A program made the translations under genes and the position numbers. The notes beneath the pieces were generated by a model that did no database searches, was not told the DNA's origin, and saw only the letters and a program-made list of their open reading frames with translations. From the NCBI RefSeq assembly GCF_000224415.1, contig NZ_AFXQ01000008.1, positions 1 to 64,000 on the forward strand: a stretch of 64,000 nt of DNA, in the 5' to 3' direction. This document shows positions 42,959-51,637 of the stretch, in pieces (the stretch's first letter is position 1; every line of letters begins with the position of its first letter). This stretch comes from Citricoccus sp. CH26A. GTDB taxonomy: Bacteria; Actinomycetota; Actinomycetes; Actinomycetales; Micrococcaceae.

Positions 42959-43813
42959 TCATCCCGCGGTGGCGTCCCCGGACCGGGTCATGGCCCCCGC
43001 CGCCAGCGTCAGGCCGCTGTGCGAGGGGTCGCCGTCGAATTCCTCCTGGGAGACGTCCACCACCGGGAACCGGTCGAGGTCGACGCCGTCCGGCACCGGC
43101 AGCGTGGTGGTCTGGCCGGACACCGTGCCCAGCGAGATCAGCCGGCTGGCCTGTTCGTCGCGCAGCCACACTTCGTAGTACCCCTCCTGGGGTCCCTCGG
43201 AGACGTCGACGGTCAGGCGCAGGGCGCCGTCGGGCCCGGCGACCATCTCGGCGCGCCCCTCCACGTCCCGGTCCGTCACCGGCGCGAGGACCGCCTCACC
43301 GACGGCAACCGGCTGGGACGGCGTGTCCTGCCCGCCGTCCCCCTGGCTCATCAGGCCGGCCACGACGGCGGCACCGACGGCGCCGACGACCAGCCCGGCG
43401 GCCGCGGCGGCCGTGATGACGGGCCACCGGCGTCGCTGGGTCCGGGGCAGGAAGCTCACCGTGCCGGCGTCGTCGGCACCGAGTGTCCCCCCGCCACCGT
43501 GCCCTCCGGGCGCGGTCTCCGCAGACGTGCCGGACGACTCCGGGGCGCCCGGGACCGCGGTGATACCGGGTCCGGCGTGGGGATCCTGCCGGAGGCCCAG
43601 CTCCCGTTCGATGCCCGCCCACACGTCGGCGGACGGCTCGTGGAGGGTGACCGGTGCCGCGAGCGCGGACACCACGCGCTCGGTCCGGTCGAGGTCCAGG
43701 CGGCAGGCGGGGCAGGAGCGCAGGTGGGCTGCGGCCCCGGGGCCGGGCGCCTGGCCGGCGGCGATCGAGGCCAGGTCCTCCTCGGTCAGGTGCCGTTCCG
43801 CGGTCTCAGCCAT
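42959..43813 (-). CDS. rskA: Anti-sigma factor, RskA family
   Basis: This 284-residue membrane anti-sigma factor binds SigK until an envelope signal triggers its proteolysis. The N-terminal zinc anti-sigma domain has HLRSCPAC (H-x3-C-x2-C). One transmembrane helix follows RRRWPV (about residues 132-155, ITAAAAAGLVVGAVGAAVVA). The external RskA C-terminal domain follows (GYYEVWLRDEQASRLISLG, LDRFPVVDVSQEEFDGDPSH). It overlaps the sigma gene by 8 nt, the typical coupled pair. A long Gly/Ala/Pro linker separates the zinc domain from the helix. Confidence 0.9.
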   Translation of the reverse strand: MAETAERHLTEEDLASIAAGQAPGPGAAAHLRSCPACRLDLDRTERVVSALAAPVTLHEPSADVWAGIERELGLRQDPHAGPGITAVPGAPESSGTSAETAPGGHGGGGTLGADDAGTVSFLPRTQRRRWPVITAAAAAGLVVGAVGAAVVAGLMSQGDGGQDTPSQPVAVGEAVLAPVTDRDVEGRAEMVAGPDGALRLTVDVSEGPQEGYYEVWLRDEQASRLISLGTVSGQTTTLPVPDGVDLDRFPVVDVSQEEFDGDPSHSGLTLAAGAMTRSGDATAG

Positions 43814-44336
43814 CGTTCACCTCCAGTGCTGCTCGAAGCCGGGCCAGTCCCCGGTGGACATGCGACTTGACCGTTCCCAGGGGCATCCCCAGCCGTTCGG
43901 CGATCTGCCCCTGCGGGAGGTCCTGGACGAAGGCCATCCTCAGGATCTCATCCTGGGGCGGACCGAGCCTCTCCAGCGCCTCATGGACCAGCACCCGGTC
44001 CACGACCTGCTCGGACAGTTGCCGGTCCTCCCGCTGATGCTGGCCGGACGTCGCGTCCACGAGCTGCCGCTGGCGGTCCCGGGCCGCGAACGTGTCCGCC
44101 ACGACCCGACGGGTGATCCCGGTCAGCCAGCCACCCAGCGGACGGGTGGGGTCGTAGGTCTCCCGCGAACGCCAGGCCCGCGTGAACACCTGCTGCGTGG
44201 CGTCCTCCGCGTCCTGCCGGTTGGACAGCGCCGCCATGCACAGGGAGAAGACGAGACGGCCATGCTGGTCATAGGCCTCACGCATGGCGTCCGGACTCCC
44301 CGCAGCGAAGCGTCGGGAGAGGTCGTCGCTGTCCAG
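43806..44336 (-). CDS. sigK: ECF sigma factor SigK-like, probable CTG start
   Basis: Region 2 (YDQHGRLVFSLCMAAL...DAEDATQQVFTRAWRSRETY) and region 4 (GPPQDEILRMAFVQDLPQGQIAERLG, GTVKSHVHRGLARLR) define an ECF sigma factor paired with RskA. The first ATG (44285) would cut off the start of region 2.1. Reading upstream in frame gives LSRRFAAGSPDA, exactly the expected region 2.1 lead, back to CTG at 44336. GAGGAGGG lies just upstream of it, and no ATG, GTG or TTG occurs between that CTG and an in-frame TGA. I therefore place the start at CTG 44336, giving 176 residues. It probably drives the envelope genes nearby (sortase, DUF4397) plus its own operon. Confidence 0.82.
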   Translation of the reverse strand: MDSDDLSRRFAAGSPDAMREAYDQHGRLVFSLCMAALSNRQDAEDATQQVFTRAWRSRETYDPTRPLGGWLTGITRRVVADTFAARDRQRQLVDATSGQHQREDRQLSEQVVDRVLVHEALERLGPPQDEILRMAFVQDLPQGQIAERLGMPLGTVKSHVHRGLARLRAALEVNDG

Positions 44337-44386
44337 CGTCCCTCCTCGGTCGTGGCCCCGGCGGGCGGCGGTGGTCCATCACGTCA

Positions 44387-44405
44387 CCCCGGGACGGACC
44401 CGGGG
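44387..44405 (-). terminator. GC hairpin between sortase and sigK
   Basis: CCCCGGG (44387-44393) and CCCGGGG (44399-44405) form a 7-bp stem with a 5-nt loop in the 94-nt gap. It may end or attenuate the DUF4397-sortase transcript ahead of sigK. Confidence 0.45.
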
Positions 44406-44430
44406 CACGGACTGCTTCCGAGGATACGGC

Positions 44431-45183
44431 TCAGTCCACTGACTCTGCCACCACGATGATGTTGTCCGCATAGCTCTGCCTCTCCGGCAACCACTGTCCA
44501 CCACAGGTCACTAGGACCAGCCGTTCCGGCCCGGAGCGGGTGAAGTAGGGGGTGAAGTCCAGCCCGTCCTTGCCCAGGCGCTCCACCTGGGTGACCCGGT
44601 AGGCGTGCCACCGCCCGGACTCGTCCCCGACCCGGACCGTGTCCCCCGTCCGCGCCGTGCGCAGCGCGTACAGCGGCCCCTCGGGCGTGTGCTCCGAACC
44701 GGCGTGGGCGGCGATCACCGTGTTGCCCTCGCCGTCTGCCGGTGCCGGGCCGAACCGGTACCAGGCGGCGATGGAGGCGTCCTCGGGGATCTCCATCTGC
44801 CCGTCCCCGGCCACCCCCGTGGGCACCACCGTCATCTGCGCCCCGATGGCCTCGTAGTCCAGCCGCACCGGCGCGGGCACCGGGGCCGCGGGCCGCAGGG
44901 CCGCGGAGGCCACCGGGACCTCCGCGGTTCCCGCACGGGACGCGGGGACGCCGGGGCCGGCGTCACCTGGATCCCCCGGCGCCGGGGACGAGGCCGCCGG
45001 CGCCGGGGAGACGGAGGAGGATGGTGCGGCCGCAGCCGGGTCGGAGGAAGGGGGCTCCACCACACCGGCAGGTGCGCAACCGGCGCCCGCGAGGGCGACT
45101 GCGACCGCCAGGGCGACGAGGACTCCCCCCGCCGCCCTGGACCCGCGGGGCGAGGACAGGCCCCGGCGGGTCGTCTCAGGCAC
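44431..45183 (-). CDS. Class F sortase
   Basis: This 250-residue membrane-anchored transpeptidase is of the actinobacterial class F type. One N-terminal hydrophobic helix (GGVLVALAVAVALAGAGC) is followed by a Pro/Ser/Ala spacer and the sortase barrel: His160 in IAAHAGS, Cys227 in LVTCGG and Arg235 in PERQSYADN. The helix ends in a Cys, but the preceding residues do not form a standard lipobox. The start is GTG 45183, overlapping the DUF4397 gene by 8 nt; no Shine-Dalgarno, so translation is coupled. No LPxTG or LAxTG protein is encoded next door, so its substrates lie elsewhere. Confidence 0.85.
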   Translation of the reverse strand: MPETTRRGLSSPRGSRAAGGVLVALAVAVALAGAGCAPAGVVEPPSSDPAAAAPSSSVSPAPAASSPAPGDPGDAGPGVPASRAGTAEVPVASAALRPAAPVPAPVRLDYEAIGAQMTVVPTGVAGDGQMEIPEDASIAAWYRFGPAPADGEGNTVIAAHAGSEHTPEGPLYALRTARTGDTVRVGDESGRWHAYRVTQVERLGKDGLDFTPYFTRSGPERLVLVTCGGQWLPERQSYADNIIVVAESVD

Positions 45184-46012
45184 GGACGGAGGACCGACGC
45201 CGCAACGCCGCCACCGCGCCGGCCGCGGCCAGGAGGAGCGCGCCCCCGCCCGCGGCCCACCACAGGCCCTGGCCCTCGGCGGGCACCTGGGTGTTGCCCG
45301 TGGGGACGCCACCGGGGGCGGAGTGCATCCCCTCGACCGTCTGGGTGGCCAGGGCGAGCGAACCGTCCTCCGCCGAACCCCAGGCGTAGACGATCGTCGC
45401 GGCTCCCTCGGTGACCTCCACGTCCGCGGGGCCGAGCACCGGGTCGGACTCACCCGCCACGGAGACCGCGGCCTCGATGGTGCCGGCCGGCAGGTCCAGG
45501 GACTGCTCGTCCGGGTTGGCCAGGCCGGGGACGGCCACCTCACCGTTCGCCCAGACGTCCACGGCCGGGGCCGCCGCGACGTGACGGACCACGAGGCGCC
45601 CGTTCCCGGCCTCCAGTGCGGAGGTGTCGTTCACGAAGGCGGTGGCGGTGGGCTGGCCCTCGGCGTCGAGATGGGCCGCCGCGGTGTAGTCGACCCCGCC
45701 GTCCAGGGTGACGTTCACCGGGCCGATGACGGGTTCCGAGTCGTCCTGCGCGTCCGCGGCGGTGACCGCGATCTCGTAGTCACCGGTGGGAAGTTCCAGG
45801 GGGCCGGCCAGGTCGCCCGGGGCGAAGTCGTCCAGGGTGCGCTCACCGTTGACGAACACGTCCACGGTGGTGTCGGGAACGCCGTGGAGCACGGAGAGCA
45901 TCGCGGTGTCCCCGCCGGATCCCTCCGTCTCGCCGGCCGTGGCCGGCAGCGCCGTGCCGAGCATCGCCACGCCGCATGCTGCGGTGACTGCCAGGGGAAG
46001 TGCCTTACGCAT
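45176..46012 (-). CDS. Exported DUF4397 domain protein
   Basis: This 278-residue protein has a Sec signal peptide (residues 1-26, LPAVTAACG...LPATAGE). Two tandem DUF4397 units follow, each with a VDVxVNGE core (TTVDVFVNGERTLDDFAPGD and PAVDVWANGEVAVPGLANPD), then a C-terminal helix followed by Arg-rich residues (ALRRRSSVRA). This is a cell-surface membrane-tethered protein. The tail resembles a sorting signal, but no LPxTG/LAxTG motif precedes the helix. DUF4397, sortase F and sigK/rskA form a recurrent actinobacterial cluster. Function unknown. Confidence 0.85.
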   Translation of the reverse strand: MRKALPLAVTAACGVAMLGTALPATAGETEGSGGDTAMLSVLHGVPDTTVDVFVNGERTLDDFAPGDLAGPLELPTGDYEIAVTAADAQDDSEPVIGPVNVTLDGGVDYTAAAHLDAEGQPTATAFVNDTSALEAGNGRLVVRHVAAAPAVDVWANGEVAVPGLANPDEQSLDLPAGTIEAAVSVAGESDPVLGPADVEVTEGAATIVYAWGSAEDGSLALATQTVEGMHSAPGGVPTGNTQVPAEGQGLWWAAGGGALLLAAAGAVAALRRRSSVRA

Positions 46013-46080
46013 GGTGTCGTCCTTTCACGGGACCCACAGTCGGGGCCGTCCACATGAGCACGTTTGTCCTCACACCGCCT

Positions 46081-46108
46081 ACTACCGGCGGAGGCGCCGA
46101 AAGGTTGC
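46081..46108 (-). promoter_or_regulatory. Candidate ECF-type promoter of the DUF4397-sortase operon
   Basis: On the minus strand GCAACC (46108-46103), 16 nt, then GGTAGT (46086-46081). The AAC-centred -35 suits ECF sigma factors and SigK is encoded downstream. It lies about 70 nt before the start codon. Similarity only. Confidence 0.3.
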
Positions 46109-46232
46109 ACGAGGGGCGAAGTCGCTCCGGACGATGTTCCGGCCGGGGGAATCCGGGGAATAGCCTGGGCGGATCCACCGTTGGACCACCGGAGTCATTC
46201 CGGCTCCCTGCGCAACCCGAGGAGAACCCACA

Positions 46233-47765
46233 GTGTCGCCTGCCCCCGCCGAAGACCCCCAGCAGGGCACCATCACCGCCCCCGCGCCGCAGGCCGGCGC
46301 GTCCGCCAGGCCCGCTGACCCCGGGCTCCCGGCCGGTGCCACGCGCGTGATCTGGCTGCTGGTCGTCTCGGCCTTCGTGGTGATCCTCAACGAGACGATC
46401 ATGAGCGTCGCGCTGCCGCAGCTGATGCGCGAGTTCAGCGTGGGGGCCGCCACCGCCCAGTGGATGACCACCGCGTTCATGCTCACCATGGCCGTCGTCA
46501 TCCCCATCACCGGTTACCTGCTGACCCGGTTCCCGCTGCGGACGGTGTTCACCATCGCCATGGTCAGCTTCCTGCTCGGCACCGTGCTGGCCGCCGTGGC
46601 CCCCACGTTCCTCGTCCTGGTCCTGGGACGCGTGGTCCAGGCGGTGGGCACGGCCATCATGATGCCGCTGCTGTTCACCACGGTGCTCAACGTGGTCCCG
46701 GCCCACCGCCGCGGCCGCACCATGGGGGTCATCTCCATCGTCATCGCGGTGGCCCCGGCCACCGGCCCGACCATCGGCGGGGTGATCCTGGACCTGCTGC
46801 AGTGGCGCTGGATGTTCCTGCTGATGTTGCCGATCGCCACGCTGGCCCTGGTCCTGGGCGTGACCATGATCCGCAATGTCACCGACACCCAGAGGATCCC
46901 GCTGGACGTGTTCTCCGTGGCGCTGTCCGGCATCGGCTTCGCCGGCCTGGTGTTCGGGCTCAGCAGCATCGGCGCCGCGGCCGAGGGAGACGCCCTGATG
47001 CCGCCGTGGATCCCGCTCGTGGTGGGCGTCCTCGCCCTCGCCGTCTTCACGTGGCGCCAGCTCGGACTGCGCGACCACGCGCTGCTGGACGTGCGTGCCT
47101 TCCAGGCCCCGGCCTTCACCATCTCGCTGGGCATGATGATCATCGGCATGATGGCCATGTTCGGCACCCTGATCGTGCTGCCCATCTACCTGCAGAACGT
47201 CCTGGGCGAATCCACCATGGACACCGGCCTGGCGTTGCTGCCCGGCGGACTGGTGATGGGCGTGCTCGGCCTGATCGTCGGCCGCCTGTTCGACCGCGTC
47301 GGCGCCCGCCCGCTGGTGATCCCCGGCACCGCGATCGTCTCCGCGGCCCTGTGGGGCATGACCACGTTGACCGCCGAGTCGTCCCTGGGCACGGTCATCG
47401 CCTGGCACGTGCTGCTCAACGCCGGGCTGTCCTTCATGTTCGGCCCGCTGATGACCTCGGCCCTGGGCGCCCTGCCGCGCCGCCTGTACTCGCACGGCAG
47501 CGCCATCCTCTCCACCCTGCAGCAGGTGGCCGGGGCCGCGGGCACCGCCGTGTTCATCACCGTCATGACGACGGCGACCATCGCCGGGGCCGCCAGCGGC
47601 ACCGAGCCGACGGTCGCCCTGATGAACGGCATCCACAACGCGATGGTCTGGGGTGCGATCATCTCGCTGGTCGCGTTCGCGGGCTCCTTCGTCGTCCGGT
47701 CCACCCCCGCCGAGGAGGAGGTCCGGCCGGTGCCCGCCCAGGTCCCGGCCGGCGTCGACGCCTGA
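46233..47765 (+). CDS. DHA2-family MFS drug:H+ antiporter (EmrB/QacA type)
   Basis: This 510-residue exporter has 14 predicted helices. Helix-1 motif FVVILNETIMSVALPQLMREFSV, loop 2-3 motif YLLTRFPLRTVFTIAM, motif C VAPATGPTIGGVILDLLQWRW and LIVGRLFDRVGARPLV place it in DHA2. It probably expels hydrophobic or cationic toxic compounds. Start GTG 46233 follows GAGGAGAA. No adjacent regulator gene. A clean hairpin follows directly. Confidence 0.9.
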   Translation: MSPAPAEDPQQGTITAPAPQAGASARPADPGLPAGATRVIWLLVVSAFVVILNETIMSVALPQLMREFSVGAATAQWMTTAFMLTMAVVIPITGYLLTRFPLRTVFTIAMVSFLLGTVLAAVAPTFLVLVLGRVVQAVGTAIMMPLLFTTVLNVVPAHRRGRTMGVISIVIAVAPATGPTIGGVILDLLQWRWMFLLMLPIATLALVLGVTMIRNVTDTQRIPLDVFSVALSGIGFAGLVFGLSSIGAAAEGDALMPPWIPLVVGVLALAVFTWRQLGLRDHALLDVRAFQAPAFTISLGMMIIGMMAMFGTLIVLPIYLQNVLGESTMDTGLALLPGGLVMGVLGLIVGRLFDRVGARPLVIPGTAIVSAALWGMTTLTAESSLGTVIAWHVLLNAGLSFMFGPLMTSALGALPRRLYSHGSAILSTLQQVAGAAGTAVFITVMTTATIAGAASGTEPTVALMNGIHNAMVWGAIISLVAFAGSFVVRSTPAEEEVRPVPAQVPAGVDA

Positions 47766-47766
47766 T

Positions 47767-47793
47767 CCCCTGACCGCACCTGGCGGTCAGGGG
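47767..47793. terminator. Terminator after the DHA2 exporter gene
   Basis: CCCCTGACCGC (47767-47777) pairs perfectly with 47783-47793 around a 5-nt loop, right after the stop and between convergent genes. Confidence 0.85.
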
Positions 47794-47858
47794 GGTGACG
47801 TCAGACCCCCGGATCCCGGGCGGGGACGTCATCCGTCGACCGCTGGATGCCGGGGGGC

Positions 47859-49403
47859 TCAGCCGCGCAGGTCGATGGACGCCGAGGTCCCGGACCGGCC
47901 GGCGTCGGGCGGGGTGACGGAACCGTCGGCCTCCTCGTCGCCCTCCGCGGCGAGCTGCCCGCAGGCGCCGTCGATCTCCTTGCCGCGGGTGTCGCGCAGG
48001 GTGGTGGGGATGCCGGCGTCGTTCAGGCGGTCGATGAACTCCTGCGTGACGTCCGGCTCGGAGGAGGTCCAGATCGAGCCCGGGGTCGGGTTCAGCGGGA
48101 TGGGGTTGACGTGCACCCAGCCCCGGCCGCGGGCGTTGAGCTTCTTCGCCAGCAGGTCGGCCCGCCAGGCGTGGTCGTTCATGTCCTTGATCAGCGCGTA
48201 CTCGATCGACACGCGCCGCCCGGTCTTCACGAAGTAGTTGTAGGCGGCGTCGATCGCCTCATCGGCCTTCCACCGGGAGTTCACGGGGATCAGCTCGTCA
48301 CGCAGCTCGTCGTCCGGGGCGTGCAGGGACAGTGCGAAGGTGACCGGGATGCCCTCGTCCGCGAGCCGGTTGATGGCCGGGACCAGCCCCACGGTGGAGA
48401 CCGTGATGTGGCGGGCGGACATGCCCAGGCCCTCGGGGGCGGGGTCCACCATCCGCCGGACCGAGGCGATGACGCGCTTGTAGTTGGCCAGCGGTTCGCC
48501 CATGCCCATGAACACGATGTTCGTGACGCGCTCGGCGTCGTGGCCGCCGTCGCGCCGCAGTCCCCCCAGCCCGCCCTCGGCGATCACCTGGTTGGCCCGG
48601 ACCACCTGCTCCACGATCTCCGCGGTGGACATGTTCCGCGTCAGCCCGTTCTGGCCGGTGGCGCAGAACGGGCAGTTCATCCCGCAACCGGCCTGGCTGG
48701 ACACGCACAGCGTCACCCGGCCCGGATAGCGCATCAGCACCGACTCCACCAGGGCACCGTCGAACAGGCGCCACAGGAACTTGACGGTGTCCCCGTTGTC
48801 CGTGGTCAGCCGGCGGACCTCGGTGAGCAGTGGCGGGAACATCTCGGCCACGAGCGTCTCGCGCTGGGCCGCGGGCAGGTCCGTCATGCGCTCGGGGTCC
48901 GAGGTGTGGTGCACGAAGTAGTGGGTGGAGAGCTGCTTGGCGCGGAAGCCCGGCAACCCCAGTGCCTTGACCCTCTCCTGGCGTTCGGCCAGGGTCAGGT
49001 CGGCCAGGTGCGTCTTCGGCTGGGCCACGCGCGGCTGCTTGAACTGCAGCAGCGGCCGCCCGTCCTCCGTGGTCTGCTGCGTCCAGCCCTCCGCCTGCGG
49101 CCGGACCTGGGGACGGTTGGCGTCAGGGCCCGTGGCCGCGGCGGCCGGGTTGGAGAGCATCCGCCCGTCCAGGGGCCCGCCGATGCCCTGGCGCTGGAGC
49201 CGCTCGCGGTCCTCGGAGAGCTGCCGGGCCTCGGTCTCGTCGATCAGTCCGCGCTGGGGACGGTTCAGCTTGAGCTTGCCGTCCCGGGCGTGCTCGAGGT
49301 GCGCGTCCGCGGGGTCGGCGGCGCGGCGGGACTGCCGGCCCTGCTGCACCGGTGCGGTGCGGGGCGGGCGGTCCGGGGTGCGGGAACGGTTCTGGTCAGC
49401 CAT
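47859..49403 (-). CDS. rlmN: 23S rRNA (adenine2503-C2)-methyltransferase RlmN, N-terminally extended
   Basis: RlmN is a radical-SAM enzyme that methylates A2503 of 23S rRNA and A37 of some tRNAs. The radical-SAM cluster is CGMNCPFC (Cys240, 244, 247). [52 protein letters not shown] and the terminal GACGQLA with the methyl-carrier Cys are all present. At 514 residues it is about 120 longer than usual: the extra N-terminus (residues 1-125) is Arg/Gln/Pro-rich with two short helices and looks disordered. Start ATG 49403 with GGGAGA upstream. It stands alone. Confidence 0.95.
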   Translation of the reverse strand: MADQNRSRTPDRPPRTAPVQQGRQSRRAADPADAHLEHARDGKLKLNRPQRGLIDETEARQLSEDRERLQRQGIGGPLDGRMLSNPAAAATGPDANRPQVRPQAEGWTQQTTEDGRPLLQFKQPRVAQPKTHLADLTLAERQERVKALGLPGFRAKQLSTHYFVHHTSDPERMTDLPAAQRETLVAEMFPPLLTEVRRLTTDNGDTVKFLWRLFDGALVESVLMRYPGRVTLCVSSQAGCGMNCPFCATGQNGLTRNMSTAEIVEQVVRANQVIAEGGLGGLRRDGGHDAERVTNIVFMGMGEPLANYKRVIASVRRMVDPAPEGLGMSARHITVSTVGLVPAINRLADEGIPVTFALSLHAPDDELRDELIPVNSRWKADEAIDAAYNYFVKTGRRVSIEYALIKDMNDHAWRADLLAKKLNARGRGWVHVNPIPLNPTPGSIWTSSEPDVTQEFIDRLNDAGIPTTLRDTRGKEIDGACGQLAAEGDEEADGSVTPPDAGRSGTSASIDLRG

Positions 49404-49501
49404 CGGCCCCATTCTCCCACGGCTGTCCAGCCCCGGTAGGGGCCGACGCCGGCCAGGGGCAGGGGGCGCCAGGGCCCCTCGCCGTCAGGAACGGACTTCG
49501 T

Positions 49502-49525
49502 CGCCATCCCCGGGCGAGGATGGCG
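49502..49525 (-). terminator. Hairpin between the CynX-type gene and rlmN
   Basis: CGCCATCC (49502-49509) and GGATGGCG (49518-49525) form a perfect 8-bp stem with an 8-nt loop. It lies about 65 nt past the stop of the leftward transporter gene. Confidence 0.6.
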
Positions 49526-49538
49526 TCATTTCCCGCAT

Positions 49539-49578
49539 CTGATGCGGTGGCCGCGGACCTGATGCGGAGACCGCGGAC
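49539..49578. repeat. Two adjacent 20-bp direct repeats
   Basis: CTGATGCGGTGGCCGCGGAC (49539-49558) is followed directly by a copy differing at two positions (49559-49578). The first copy overlaps the palindrome CGCATCTGATGCG (49534-49546). The repeats sit in the spacer between two leftward genes. Confidence 0.7.
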
Positions 49579-49591
49579 GGACGCCCCACGG

Positions 49592-50809
49592 TCACTCCTC
49601 GACGGCCCGGTCCCGCCCGGCCAGCCAGCCGAACACGGCCGCTCCGAGCCCGGAGGCCGCGAACAGCCATGCCGCGGGACCGAAGGAGCCCGTGACGGCG
49701 AAGACCTGCCCCGTGATGAACGTCCCCGAGGACCCCAGCCCGTACCCGAGGCCCTGCATCATGCCGGAGACCCGGATCGCCATGTGGGCGGACTCACTGC
49801 GCAGGGTGATCATGGTCAGGGCCAGCGCCGTCAGCGCCCCCTGGCCCACGCCGAGCACGCCGGTCCACACCCAGATCCCCGCCATGGGGCCGTGGATGGA
49901 CAGGATGAACCCGGCGGCGGTCAGCGCGGCCGCGGCCACGTTCAGCGCCGACTGGCTGCGCATCCGGGCCGCCAGCACGGGGGCGGCCAGGGAACCGGCC
50001 ATCTGCAGCACGATCGACACCGCCACGATCAGCCCGGCCAGCCCGCCGTCGAGGCCGCGCTCGCGCAGGATCGGGGCCAGCCAGGCGAAGGCGGTGAAGG
50101 ACGTCATCGCCTGGAAGACCATCATCAGGGTGATGTGCCAGGCCACCGGGGACGTCAGCGGGCTGCACCCCGTGGTGGACGTGACCGGCCGGGCACCGGA
50201 CCGGTGCCTCCGGAGCACGGGCACGAGCAGCCCGGCCGTCACCAGCACGGGCACGGCCCAGATCCCCAGGGCCAGCCGCCAGTCCCCCACCGCCTCGTAC
50301 ACGGGGAACGTGAGCCCGGCGCCGAGGGCTGCCGACCCGCAGATCGCGGTGGTGTACAGCCCGCTCATCAGCCCCAGGTGGTTGACGAAGTCCTGCTTGA
50401 CGATGCTGGGCAGCACCACGTTGGCCAGCGCGATCGCCGCCCCGGAGAACACGGTGCCGACCAGCAGCGTGACCATCGCGCCGCCGTCGGGAACGGGGAC
50501 CGAGCGCACCACCAGGCCGAGCGTGAGCAGCAGCAGGGCGCCGAAGAGCACCCGCCAGGACCCGAAGCGGCGCGCGAGCACGGGGGCCAGCGGGGCGAAG
50601 ACGCCCAGCAGGGTGGCCGGCACGGTGGTCAGCACGGTGGCGCCCCACCCCGGCAGTCCGGTGGCCGCGGTGATCTCCGGCAGGATCGCGGAGAACGAGG
50701 AGAACAGGGTCCGCAGGTTCAGCGAGACCAGCACCACGCACACCGCCAGGTACAGCCAGGAGACCGGTGACGGCGACGGGAGTGTTCTCGATCTCACAAG
50801 GGGCATCAT
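49592..50809 (-). CDS. CynX/NimT-family MFS transporter
   Basis: This 405-residue twelve-helix MFS protein is of the CynX (cyanate transport)/NimT group: LNLRTLFSSFSAILPEI early on, ATLLGVFAPLAPVLARRFG as loop 2-3 motif, LPSIVKQDFVNHLGLMSGLY in the middle and RVSGMMQGLGYGLGS in the C-terminal half. Real substrates of this group are often unclear; export of small nitrogenous or aromatic compounds is possible. No cyanase gene is near. Only 9 nt separate its start from the end of the MpaB-like gene upstream, so they may be co-transcribed. Confidence 0.85.
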   Translation of the reverse strand: MMPLVRSRTLPSPSPVSWLYLAVCVVLVSLNLRTLFSSFSAILPEITAATGLPGWGATVLTTVPATLLGVFAPLAPVLARRFGSWRVLFGALLLLTLGLVVRSVPVPDGGAMVTLLVGTVFSGAAIALANVVLPSIVKQDFVNHLGLMSGLYTTAICGSAALGAGLTFPVYEAVGDWRLALGIWAVPVLVTAGLLVPVLRRHRSGARPVTSTTGCSPLTSPVAWHITLMMVFQAMTSFTAFAWLAPILRERGLDGGLAGLIVAVSIVLQMAGSLAAPVLAARMRSQSALNVAAAALTAAGFILSIHGPMAGIWVWTGVLGVGQGALTALALTMITLRSESAHMAIRVSGMMQGLGYGLGSSGTFITGQVFAVTGSFGPAAWLFAASGLGAAVFGWLAGRDRAVEE

Positions 50810-50818
50810 GCCACCCGC

Positions 50819-51637
50819 TCAGGCCAGGGTGCGCAGCACGAGGGCGGACGGCAGCTCACGCAGGCGCCGGGGCAGCCTCGGATAGATGCCCCGCACCACC
50901 CGCCACAACCGGTCCTCGCGCACCGAGTCCGCGCCGTCCCAGTCCAGCCCCAGACCGGTGCGGACCGGGTGCGGCAGCATGCCGGCGGCGGTGAAGCGCA
51001 CCAGCGGCATGAGGCGGCGCAGCCACCAGGGGGCGGTCTCGGCGGCGAACAGGTCCCGGCAGATCACCCGGGCCTCCTCGGTCACCTCCAGGGTCCCGAC
51101 GGCGGTGCTCCAGTACCGCTCGAACCCCCCGCGGTCCCGCGGCCAGAGGTCCGCGGGCATGCCGAGCAGGGTGCCCAGGACGGCGTAGTCGCGGTAGATC
51201 TCCTCGGACCGGGCGTCGTCGAGCGTGCCCCACAGCCGCCAGCGCGCCTCCTCGGCGGCACGGTAGAGGGTGGCCGTGACCCACAGCTGGGCCTGCGGGT
51301 CGGCCGCCGAGTACGACCGGCCGCCGTCGTCGGTCCCGCTCACGGGACGGTGGGCCGCCCGGACCCAGCCGGTGACCGCGTCCCGCATGCCGGCGGCCTC
51401 CGGCAGGACCGCGGCGTAGACGTACTGCAGGGTGTGCCGCAGCCGTCTCACCGGGTCAGCGGCGAAGTCCGAGTGCCGGGCGACGCCGGCCCCGACGGGC
51501 CTGTGTGCGACCTGGAGGAGGATCGCCGCCCCGGCGCCGGCCAGCACGATGGCCTCCCGGGCCAGGCCGATCGTGGTCAGCGGCGCGTCCCGGTGCCCGC
51601 GCGGGACGGGACCTGCGGGGACCACCGGTCCGGTCAC
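50819..51637 (-). CDS. MpaB/DUF2236 oxygenase-family protein (intact copy)
   Basis: This 272-residue DUF2236 protein belongs to the family of latex-clearing protein and mycophenolic-acid MpaB, many members of which bind heme and oxygenate lipid-like substrates. Motifs: AGAAILLQVAHRPVGAGVARHSDF, PVRRLRHTLQYVYAAVL, DPQAQLWVTATLYRAAEEA and MPADLWPRDRGGFERYW. The conserved His and Asp/Arg residues are in place. GTG 51637 with GGGGGAG is preferred to TTG 51664. It overlaps the 3' end of the upstream membrane-protein frame by 182 nt. It is a paralogue of the frameshifted gene at 11324-12288. Confidence 0.85.
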   Translation of the reverse strand: MTGPVVPAGPVPRGHRDAPLTTIGLAREAIVLAGAGAAILLQVAHRPVGAGVARHSDFAADPVRRLRHTLQYVYAAVLPEAAGMRDAVTGWVRAAHRPVSGTDDGGRSYSAADPQAQLWVTATLYRAAEEARWRLWGTLDDARSEEIYRDYAVLGTLLGMPADLWPRDRGGFERYWSTAVGTLEVTEEARVICRDLFAAETAPWWLRRLMPLVRFTAAGMLPHPVRTGLGLDWDGADSVREDRLWRVVRGIYPRLPRRLRELPSALVLRTLA

